Shown here in pieces: positions 50,057 to 57,716 of a DNA stretch of 64,000 nt (positions within the stretch are counted from its first letter, which is position 1; each line of letters starts with the position of its first letter). The stretch is from Phycisphaerales bacterium. GTDB taxonomy: Bacteria; Planctomycetota; Phycisphaerae; Phycisphaerales; JAGLTS01. The DNA lies in contig JAGLTS010000025.1 in NCBI GenBank assembly GCA_023135165.1, positions 1 through 64,000 on the forward strand, written 5' to 3'. The translations under genes and the position numbers were made by a program. Under the pieces are notes generated by a model. That model saw only the letters and a list, made by a program, of their open reading frames with translations, was not told the DNA's origin and searched no databases.

Positions 50057-51837
50057 TCTTGCGCCGACCCAAGACGCTGCTTTGGAGATTCGGGATCGCG
50101 CTGATGAGTGCGCAGCTCGTGATTGCGCTGGCGCTTGGATTCTATACATACATCCATGCGCGTCAGTTCCACTACGATCAGACGCAGGGCGAGTTGCAGC
50201 GTATGGCATCCGTTCTCGTCGCGCGATTCAGTGATGAACTCGGCAAGGCTGATGGCAGCCGGATTGATCGCATTGCGAAGGAGGAGGGGCGACGAACAGA
50301 CACGCGGATTACCATCATTCTGCCTGACGGAAAGGTCATCGCCGATTCCGAGACCGACCCGGCGGGGATGGAGAACCACCGCTACGGCCGACCGGAGATC
50401 GAAGCTGCGCTCTCATCAGGCAAGGGATCGGCTGTCCGGTATAGCAATACGCTTGGTGAGTCGATGATGTACTTCGCTGAGGTGGTCGTGACCGAAGATG
50501 GAACCTTGGCAATCGTCCGGACCGCGCTTCCATTGACGAGGATCGACGACGAGCTTGGCCGGATCATACGCGTTGTGGCGATTGCGGGCCTGCTGTCATT
50601 GCTGGCGGCGTTCGTTGTGATCTACTTGGTCTCGCGCCGAATCAGCCGGCAGCTTTCGCAGCTCGCAGCCGGAGCCGGCCGATTTGCCGGGGGCGATCTT
50701 GAACACCGGATCGTCCAACCCACAGCCACGGAGCTCTCATCGCTGGCCGAGGCGCTTAACGACATGGCTCGTCAACTCAGCGATCGCATCAACGATCTCC
50801 AAGCACAGCAGCGCGAGCAACGGGCGATTCTACAGTCGATGAGCAACGGCATCATCGCAATCGATGCGGACCAGCGGATCATCATCATGAACCGTGCGGC
50901 CGAGGGAATCCTCCGGAGCAACGCCGAGAGCGCGAAGGGCCGTTTGTTGCAGGAAGTGGCGCGTGAGCCTGAGCTTCACCGTTTCGTAGCTGGCGTGTTG
51001 GCCGGGAATCACATCGGTCCCAGCGAATTGCAGCTTGGCGCCGAGCGGTCGATCATCGTGCAGGCGTGCAGCGAGATGCTCGTCAGCGCCGATGGGAGAC
51101 AGACAGGCCTGCTGGTCATACTCGATGAGGTGACGCAGCTTCGGCGTCTCGAGTCGTTGCGCAGCGACTTTGCGGCGAACGTCTCGCACGAATTGCGCAC
51201 GCCGATCACCAACATCAAAGGGTATGTCGAGACGCTTCTTGACGTCGGCTGGGACGATCGCGACCAAGCTGAGCGATTCCTGGAGATCATCAAGTCCAAT
51301 AGCAGCAGGTTGGCGGCAATCGTCGAGGATGTGATGGCCCTGACCGAACTTGAGCAGCCGCATGCGAAAGAGGCGATGGAGCGAGAGCGTGTCATTCTCG
51401 CGGATCTTCTCGAGGGCGCAGCGGGTCAGTTTGAGTCTGCAGCAAGCGACAAGGGCATCTCGCTGGTCGTCAAAGCACAGTCGGAGGGCACGGCGGTGAT
51501 CCATCATCAACTCATCGAACAGGCGGTGGCGAATCTTCTGTCCAACGCTGTTCGGTATAGCCCACCCGGCACGACCGTGACGGCGCGTGCTGAGGTGACG
51601 TATGACGCCGTGATTCTTAGTGTCGAGGATGATGGACCGGGGATACCGGCCGAGCACATCCCTCGCTTGTTCGAGCGGTTCTATCGAGTGGACAAGGCTC
51701 GCAGCCGTGAACTGGGCGGCACCGGCCTTGGATTGGCCATTGTCAAGTACATCACCCTGATGCACGGCGGGCACGTGGATGTGAGCAGCGAGGTCGGCTG
51801 CGGCAGCACGTTCCGCATCATCCTCCCGACCGACTGA
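50053..51837 (+). CDS. PhoR-like sensor histidine kinase
   Basis: Domains in order over 594 residues: a first membrane helix (10-35), a periplasmic sensor of about 130 residues, a second helix (about 172-194, IAGLLSLLAAFVVIYLVS), HAMP (195-245), a PAS-like domain (about 260-360, NGIIAIDADQRIIIMNRAAE), HisKA with H379 in ANVSHELRTPITNIKGYVET, and HATPase with NLLSNAVRYS, DDGPGIPAEHIPRLFERFYR and GGTGLGLAIVKYI. It autophosphorylates and passes phosphate to the regulator encoded just upstream. This is the PhoR architecture; the signal is unknown. ATG 50053 overlaps the regulator's stop. Confidence 0.92.
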   Translation: MILRRPKTLLWRFGIALMSAQLVIALALGFYTYIHARQFHYDQTQGELQRMASVLVARFSDELGKADGSRIDRIAKEEGRRTDTRITIILPDGKVIADSETDPAGMENHRYGRPEIEAALSSGKGSAVRYSNTLGESMMYFAEVVVTEDGTLAIVRTALPLTRIDDELGRIIRVVAIAGLLSLLAAFVVIYLVSRRISRQLSQLAAGAGRFAGGDLEHRIVQPTATELSSLAEALNDMARQLSDRINDLQAQQREQRAILQSMSNGIIAIDADQRIIIMNRAAEGILRSNAESAKGRLLQEVAREPELHRFVAGVLAGNHIGPSELQLGAERSIIVQACSEMLVSADGRQTGLLVILDEVTQLRRLESLRSDFAANVSHELRTPITNIKGYVETLLDVGWDDRDQAERFLEIIKSNSSRLAAIVEDVMALTELEQPHAKEAMERERVILADLLEGAAGQFESAASDKGISLVVKAQSEGTAVIHHQLIEQAVANLLSNAVRYSPPGTTVTARAEVTYDAVILSVEDDGPGIPAEHIPRLFERFYRVDKARSRELGGTGLGLAIVKYITLMHGGHVDVSSEVGCGSTFRIILPTD

Positions 51838-51930
51838 CCGCTTCGCAGCGCGCGGAACTCATGATGAGCAAGGACTGCTCGCACCGGCGCGGCAGGTCGT
51901 TGAGGAAGATATGTTGAGCCAAACGGTCGG

Positions 51931-52782
51931 CTATGGGTTGTACGTGTTCCAGAGGAATCTGATATGCGCGGCGTCGTCTTCCTCGTTCGTGTAGCGATTC
52001 ACGATATCAGTGCGGAGTTCGACGTGGCCGTCGAAGAACGCGAGGTGCCCGGCGGAGCCGTGATGGCGACTGGCGAGCAGACTCCGCCGGCCAGATCGTT
52101 CCGCCAGTACCTCGAACATACTGTTATCCAAGATGGATGCCTCATCTTCCTCGACAAGGTCAACACTTGTCGAAGGATCGGCGACTGATGTGATGCTCTG
52201 AAACTGCGCGGTCCATCCGTGGGTTGTGCCCGCAACGGTGATGAAGACATCCTGCTCCTGCAGTACGTAGTCGTCGGGCCGATGCTCCGGATCGAAGTAC
52301 AGGCGTGAGAACGTCGCGCCGACGGCACGTGAGTCTTCGTCAGGTACGAGCATGTGGCCGTATCGTCCGCCGGGGCCCGCGCCGGCAGGTGTCAGGCGCG
52401 TCATGGGGTCGGCCGGCGACGTGAAGATCGACGGATCACCAACGTATCGATCCGCGAAGCCGCCCGCCATGAACTCGTATGCACGGTCCGGGAGCGGCGC
52501 TGCCGGGCTGTCGAAGATGCCGACTTCGGTGGCGTGGACGTTGTGATCGAGGCTGAACCCAGGCAGTGAACCGTGGTCGGTCGCGTAGACCTGATGCGCC
52601 ATTGCATAGCTGCGCAGATGAACGTGCGTGGCGGCTACGCGAGAGTAGCCATGTCCTCCATGAGTAGGCATGAGAATCGCAAGGAGCAGGAGCAATGCGA
52701 TGGCGATGACCACCACTGCGATGATCGCCTCAACGCGCGTGAGTCCTGCGTCGTGACGGACCGGGAATCGGTGTGTACACAT
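51931..52782 (-). CDS. Pseudopilin-like protein with H...DG C-terminal signature (paralogue 2)
   Basis: The 283-residue protein has a prepilin-like N terminus, HDAGLTRVEAIIAVVVIAIA (Gly at -1, Leu +1, Glu +5), with an unusual arginine at +3. The globular part shares with 46564-47490 the blocks ATEVGIFDSPAAP, FTSPADPMTRL, DEDSRAVGATFSRL and VDLVEEDEASILDNS, and ends RHHGSAGHLAFFDGHVELRT. The two genes are clear paralogues separated by 4.4 kb that hold the FG-GAP protein and the two-component pair. It is probably exported as a minor pilin-like component. Its role is unknown. Confidence 0.78.
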   Translation of the reverse strand: MCTHRFPVRHDAGLTRVEAIIAVVVIAIALLLLLAILMPTHGGHGYSRVAATHVHLRSYAMAHQVYATDHGSLPGFSLDHNVHATEVGIFDSPAAPLPDRAYEFMAGGFADRYVGDPSIFTSPADPMTRLTPAGAGPGGRYGHMLVPDEDSRAVGATFSRLYFDPEHRPDDYVLQEQDVFITVAGTTHGWTAQFQSITSVADPSTSVDLVEEDEASILDNSMFEVLAERSGRRSLLASRHHGSAGHLAFFDGHVELRTDIVNRYTNEEDDAAHIRFLWNTYNP

Positions 52783-52820
52783 CGTCGGGATTCTCCTATC
52801 ACGAATGGGAGCGCACCTGC

Positions 52821-53291
52821 CTATTCGGGCGTTGCGTCGCGCTGGATGCGGATTTGCTCAATCGGCACGACATTGCCCTGGTTAATGCCGGGGCACTGTT
52901 TCGCCGCTTGACGCCACGTCTCGGGTGATCGCAGGTTTTCCGGCCAAAACGGCCACGTCCTGCACTGGGCGGGCCTGGCGGCGTACACACGACACACCGC
53001 CTTGCCCGGCACGGTCTCACGATCGAGAAGCACGCAGTCCAAGCCGTGCTGCGTCTTGCGTTCCTTGAGCGACCACCGCTTGCCGAACATGTGCGCGAAC
53101 ATCCGATGAAACGCAGCCTCGGTCATGTCCAACGCCTCAGCCATAGCTCGGCCCTCTTCGGCGGTGAACCACACAAACCCCGGCGCGCCCGTGCAGCAGC
53201 CGCCGCATTCCATGCACTGAAACGGCAATCCGTCCGCATACCATTCGTTCTGATGAGTCTTCGCCGTCATCGCTGTATGTTCCGCACTCAT
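52821..53291 (-). CDS. YkgJ-type cysteine cluster protein
   Basis: This small protein (156 residues) has the family signature FQCMECGGCCTGAPGFVW (CxxCxxCC) near the N terminus, further cysteines in HGLDCVLLD and AVCRVYAARPAQCRTWPF, and a final cysteine in AAKQCPGI. The set is proposed in the family to bind a metal or Fe-S centre, often zinc. Function is not well established. In-frame ATGs at 53291 and 53270 are both possible starts. It is transcribed on the minus strand just upstream of the pseudopilin-like gene and may share its transcript. Confidence 0.82.
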   Translation of the reverse strand: MSAEHTAMTAKTHQNEWYADGLPFQCMECGGCCTGAPGFVWFTAEEGRAMAEALDMTEAAFHRMFAHMFGKRWSLKERKTQHGLDCVLLDRETVPGKAVCRVYAARPAQCRTWPFWPENLRSPETWRQAAKQCPGINQGNVVPIEQIRIQRDATPE

Positions 53292-53370
53292 TCGCTCGCC
53301 CCGTCATCCGATCTGCGCCGCGCGCATCTCGCATACATCGGGCTCAGGCCGGACCGGCTCTGATCGGAGT

Positions 53371-54390
53371 TCACGGCATGATCTCCATCCGATACGCCTT
53401 AGCGGTGTCGAAATCCACATCATGACCAACCGCGTCGATCAGCTCTTCCGGGCGCAGACGATCGGATGACACTTGATCGACGACGGCGTATCCCTTGATC
53501 ATCTCACACGCTGCCGCGACGAGACCATCGACCTCGTTGAGGTTTCTCGCAGTCAGGAGCAGTTCTGCATACGCGCCGTCGGGATCGCGTGTTTGTGCGC
53601 CGGATGTGTTCTCCTCGGGTTGGCGTTCGAGGTAGAGCAGGACGCGCCAGGCGGTCATTCCCAGCAGTCGGCCGTCGTCATCGACATTCGAATCGGGGTC
53701 GATGTTCAGTTCGAGGTTCCACTCGTAGCGGAGCGCATCCAGCACGCCGTAGAAGTCGAGCAGATCGCTGCGATTGTCGTCGATCCACAACACATCACGG
53801 TGTTCGTGCGCCACCGAATCGACGCCCACCGGTTCAGCGTGGTCCGACACACCGTGCTCAGCGAGGATCTGTTCGACGGCGTCCGCGCGGGTCAGTTCGA
53901 CGCGGATGGTGATGATCTTGTGATCGTCGAGGTAGACAAAGGCGAAAGGCTCTTCGCTCATCACGCCGAACCCGCAGTGGCCATCCTCGAAAAGGAACGC
54001 GCGAAACGGGCGCATCGTGTTGAGCAGGTCAGCCTGGGAGATCGGTTCGGCAGCCAGGTACGGGTCCATCTCACGGTATGCATCATCACCGCGCACATCG
54101 AGGATCGGCAGGACGTCGGGCGCGAGCAGCGCGAACAGGTCAACCATGAGCGGCTCGGTGCGCTCACTCGACACGACGATGTCGATGAGGTAGCAGTCGG
54201 GCCATTCGCCCTGGGCTGTCTCGAACTCCATTGTGTAGCCTTCGACGGGTTCACACGGCTCCGTGGGTATGCAACCAAGTGGATACTGGAAACCGTGCGC
54301 GGAGACGGTGTGCGACAGCGTGGGGTCCACCGCGCTGATTGCACGCTTGGTGCGGAAGTCGAGCGGATCGCGGAGGTCGCTGGGGTTCAC
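53371..54390 (-). CDS. Protein of unknown function coupled to a histone-deacetylase-like gene
   Basis: The 339-residue, acidic, soluble protein lacks a signal peptide and membrane segments. Visible pieces are EPVEGYTMEFETAQGEWPDC, RPFRAFLFEDGHCGFGVMSE, AFVYLDDHKIITIRVE and a DVLWIDDNRSDLLDFYGVLD stretch, mixed alpha/beta in outline. I do not recognise the family and see no catalytic motif. Its ATG overlaps the stop of the deacetylase-like gene by 4 bp, so the two are probably made together and may act in one process. Confidence 0.6.
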   Translation of the reverse strand: MNPSDLRDPLDFRTKRAISAVDPTLSHTVSAHGFQYPLGCIPTEPCEPVEGYTMEFETAQGEWPDCYLIDIVVSSERTEPLMVDLFALLAPDVLPILDVRGDDAYREMDPYLAAEPISQADLLNTMRPFRAFLFEDGHCGFGVMSEEPFAFVYLDDHKIITIRVELTRADAVEQILAEHGVSDHAEPVGVDSVAHEHRDVLWIDDNRSDLLDFYGVLDALRYEWNLELNIDPDSNVDDDGRLLGMTAWRVLLYLERQPEENTSGAQTRDPDGAYAELLLTARNLNEVDGLVAAACEMIKGYAVVDQVSSDRLRPEELIDAVGHDVDFDTAKAYRMEIMP

Positions 54391-55364
54391 TGGTGCTGTT
54401 CCCCCGCCTCGATGAGAACCTTGACGTGCCGGGCGACCGAATGAGCCACCGCCTCAAGGTGGTAGCCGCCTTCGAGCATGCAAGCGATCTTCCCGTCGCA
54501 GACCGCATCGGCGGCGTCGGTGATGCGACGTGTGATCGTCTCGAACCCGTCGGTTGTCACCTCGCACTGTGCCAGCGGATCGTCGCTGTGCGCGTCGAAG
54601 CCGGCGCTGACGAGGATGAAGTCGGGGCCAAAGTCCCGCACGATGGGCAGGATCTTCTGATCGAGCGCGTGAAGGAACTGGTCATCGCCGGCGCCGGGCA
54701 TGACCGGCACGTTGACGGTTCGATTGATGCCGGGTGTGCCGACGGCGCCGTGCTCTCGCTCGTATCCGGTGCCGGGGAAGAGCGTCATCGGGTGCTGGTG
54801 CACGGAGCAGTAGAGAACGTCATCGCGGTCTTCGAAGAGATGCTGCGTGCCGTTGCCGTGGTGAACGTCGAAGTCAACGATGGCGATTCGGCGTGCATGC
54901 CCGGCGTCGATAAGCCACTGTGCCGCGATCGAGATGTTGTTGAGCAGGCAGAACCCCATGGAGCGGTCGTACTCGCAGTGGTGGCCCGGCGGCCGCATCA
55001 GGCACATCGCGTTGTGTGCTCGCCCCTGCACGATCTCATCGACAGCGGCGAGCGAGGCTGCGGCGGAAACGAGCGCTGCGTTGTAGCTCTCAGGGCAGAT
55101 GGCTGAATCCGGCACGTCGATGTACGGGTCGCCTCGCTGACAGGTCGCTTCAAGACGCTTGACGTAGTCCCCGTCATGGACCGCAGTGATCGCTCTCATC
55201 AGCTCATCACCGACCAGCCAAGGCTTTGTCAAAACACATCGGGTGAGCAGTCCCTCGTCGCCCAGCACCTGCATCATCTCGCGGATGCGGTCGGGACGTT
55301 CGGGATGTCCGCGGCCCGTGTCGTGGGTGAGACACGTTGCGTCATACACAAGCGCCGTGGTCAT
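54387..55364 (-). CDS. Histone deacetylase-family (class II/acetylpolyamine-type) deacetylase
   Basis: Motifs of the arginase/deacetylase fold: DTGRGHPERPDRI at the N terminus, the tandem catalytic histidines H128/H129 in RPPGHHCEYDRSMGFC, zinc ligands D166 and H168 in IAIVDFDVHHGNGTQ, and the third zinc Asp in LVSAGFDAHSDDPLAQ. The SAGFDAH and GHHxE pattern resembles bacterial acetylpolyamine or acetoin-utilisation (AcuC-like) deacetylases. It removes acetyl groups from small amines or lysines; the substrate is not visible. ATG 55364 (MTTALVYD) is chosen over the longer frame to 55409. The next gene, an unknown protein, overlaps by 4 bp. Confidence 0.9.
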   Translation of the reverse strand: MTTALVYDATCLTHDTGRGHPERPDRIREMMQVLGDEGLLTRCVLTKPWLVGDELMRAITAVHDGDYVKRLEATCQRGDPYIDVPDSAICPESYNAALVSAAASLAAVDEIVQGRAHNAMCLMRPPGHHCEYDRSMGFCLLNNISIAAQWLIDAGHARRIAIVDFDVHHGNGTQHLFEDRDDVLYCSVHQHPMTLFPGTGYEREHGAVGTPGINRTVNVPVMPGAGDDQFLHALDQKILPIVRDFGPDFILVSAGFDAHSDDPLAQCEVTTDGFETITRRITDAADAVCDGKIACMLEGGYHLEAVAHSVARHVKVLIEAGEQHQ

Positions 55365-55533
55365 GGTTCGTGGCCTATCGAGGGTGAGGCACCCGTGCGG
55401 GTCGAGCATCGGCCCAGCGGATAACGGTATGCTGTGTCACTTCTCATCGGTATCCTAGCTCCGACAATCGCACTCAACATCCTGCGGGCTACGGCGATCC
55501 CGACCCGACGGGCCAATCGAGGGAGACGCATCG

Positions 55534-57594
55534 ATGGACTTCCTTTCAGATGTCGGCGGAATCCTCTGGGGTCCTTGGACATTCCTCTGCCTCATGGGCG
55601 CTGGAATACTCTTCACGCTCTGGACGAAGTTCTCGCAATACCGGGCCATGACGCACGGCTTCGCGGTCATTCGCGGGCTGTATGACGACCCGAACGACCC
55701 GGGCGCCATCAACCACTTCCAGGCGCTCTCCGCGGCGCTCTCCGCTACCGTCGGCTTGGGCAACATCGGCGGCGTCGCACTGGCGATCGGTGCGGGCGGG
55801 CCTGGCGCGCTCTTCTGGATGTGGATCATCGGCTTCCTGGGCATGGCGCTCAAAACCGTCGAGATCACGCTCGCCATGATGTATCGCAACACCGACGATC
55901 CGGACAACCCGCACGGCGGCGCGATGTGGGTCGTTGATCGCGTCATCGGCGGGCGCGGCGGGATCTGGAAACCCGTCGGCAAGATCATCGGCGTCTTTTT
56001 CTGTCTCACGCTGATCGTCTCGACGATCACAGGTGGCAACATGTTCCAGTCCTGGAACGTCGCCAGCCTCACGAGCACGTTCTGGAACGTCACGCCCGTC
56101 GTCACGGGCATCGTGCTCGCGATCATCGTCGGGCTGGTCATCGTGGGCGGCATCAAGAGGATCGGGAGCGTCGCGGGCAAGCTCGTGCCCTTCATGTGCC
56201 TGCTGTATCTGGTCTCCGCGCTGACCGTTCTGGTCGTGCACGTCACGGACATCCCCGCGATGCTCGCGCTCATCGTGAAGAGCGCGCTCAGCCCGACGGA
56301 AGCGAGCGGCGCGTTCATCGGCGGGAGCATCGGCTGGGCGTTCTCCGTGGGGCTGCGGCGGGCGCTGTTCTCCAACGAGGCCGGCCAAGGCTCGGCCCCG
56401 ATCGCACACAGTGCGGCGAAAACCAACGAACCCGCGCGCGAAGGCATCATCGGTGGCATCGGACCCTTCATCGACACGATCTGCATCTGCACGCTCACCG
56501 CGCTGGTCATCCTGTGCACCAACACGTGGAATCGCGCGCCGCTGATGACGTTCGATGAGCCGCCGGTCGTGTCGCCCGTGCTCGCGCTTAACGACAGTCG
56601 ATTCACCGCGTCGAGCGATGATGTTCGTGCCGGCCTGGAGGTCTACATGATGCTCCCGCCGGCTGATGGTGGGGTTGGCGCGGGCAGCCCGGCTCCGAGC
56701 GATCGCCTGACGGGTCGGCTCGCATCGGGTGGCAATGGCAGCCTCATCGTTGAATGGGACACGTACACGGCGTTCGTCGGCCCGGCCTCGGCGTCACTCC
56801 AGATCATGACCGCGGGCAGGCTTGAGCAGGCGGACCACGTCGTCGGCACGATCAGCGCACTACCCGCAGCGACGCGCGCCGTTGACGAGGGCAGATCCGA
56901 TGACCCCGCTGACGACCGGCCGATGTGGGGACTGCTCACCGCATCACAGGCGGTCGTTGTCGATGCCGACAAGGAGTTTCTCTGGCATCATCTCAGCGAC
57001 GTCTTCATCGTGCTTGAGGGCGACCTCAACGACGACACGAAGGTCTCGCGGCACCGCCTCGCAGGCACGGCTACACGCATGGGCGTTGAGCAAGCGGTCA
57101 TCAACGTGAGGTGGGACACGATCGCATCCGCGGCCGAGCCTGTCCTCGTCGAAGGCACGGGCATGTTCCGCGACTACAACGGGGCGTCGCTCACCGCACA
57201 CGCGTTCGATCGGCAGTACCCGGGCTTGGGCAAGATCCTTATTACGGTCGCCGCGTGGCTCTTTGCCGTCTCGACGATGATCTCCTGGAGCTACTACGGC
57301 GAGCAGGGCATGATCTATATGCTCGGCCGGCGAAGTGTTTTGCCCTACAAGCTCATCTACCTTGCCGCGATCATCTTCGCAGCCAATTGGATTCACGACA
57401 CATCGGACATGGAGACGCTCATGGACATTGGCACGGGCGCGATGCTGTGGTCGAACATCCCGATCGTCGTGATCCTCGGCTTCCTCGCGGTGCGATGCAA
57501 CAACACATACAACCGCCGGCTCAAGGCAGGCGAGTTTCCACGCCGCGGCGCGCCATCAATCACGGATGTCATGGAAGGCAAGAACGTCGAATAG
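55534..57594 (+). CDS. Sodium:alanine symporter (AGCS family) with a large inserted domain
   Basis: The AGCS hallmarks are clear: SATVGLGNIGGVALAIGAGG, PGALFWMWIIGFLGMALKTV, GGAMWVVDRV and SVGLRRALFSNEAGQGSAPI. Typical members have 440-550 residues, while this one has 686. The excess is an insertion of about 200 residues (roughly 330-545) between the membrane segments ICTLTALVILCTNTW and ILITVAAWLFAVSTMISWSY. The insert is hydrophilic with beta-rich stretches (SLIVEWDTYTAFVGPASAS, FIVLEGDLNDDTKVSRHRLA) and is probably periplasmic. Transport of alanine or glycine with sodium is the family function. The start has GGGAGACG upstream. Confidence 0.9.
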   Translation: MDFLSDVGGILWGPWTFLCLMGAGILFTLWTKFSQYRAMTHGFAVIRGLYDDPNDPGAINHFQALSAALSATVGLGNIGGVALAIGAGGPGALFWMWIIGFLGMALKTVEITLAMMYRNTDDPDNPHGGAMWVVDRVIGGRGGIWKPVGKIIGVFFCLTLIVSTITGGNMFQSWNVASLTSTFWNVTPVVTGIVLAIIVGLVIVGGIKRIGSVAGKLVPFMCLLYLVSALTVLVVHVTDIPAMLALIVKSALSPTEASGAFIGGSIGWAFSVGLRRALFSNEAGQGSAPIAHSAAKTNEPAREGIIGGIGPFIDTICICTLTALVILCTNTWNRAPLMTFDEPPVVSPVLALNDSRFTASSDDVRAGLEVYMMLPPADGGVGAGSPAPSDRLTGRLASGGNGSLIVEWDTYTAFVGPASASLQIMTAGRLEQADHVVGTISALPAATRAVDEGRSDDPADDRPMWGLLTASQAVVVDADKEFLWHHLSDVFIVLEGDLNDDTKVSRHRLAGTATRMGVEQAVINVRWDTIASAAEPVLVEGTGMFRDYNGASLTAHAFDRQYPGLGKILITVAAWLFAVSTMISWSYYGEQGMIYMLGRRSVLPYKLIYLAAIIFAANWIHDTSDMETLMDIGTGAMLWSNIPIVVILGFLAVRCNNTYNRRLKAGEFPRRGAPSITDVMEGKNVE

Positions 57595-57716
57595 CGCCAA
57601 GCGCGACGCGGAATCCATCACGTTTTGTCAACAAACACGCGTGAACGATCAGCGGCGTGCGGCGGTGCTTCGCGCATCTGATACAATCGCCGACGTACTT
57701 GTGCGAGGTTAACTGA

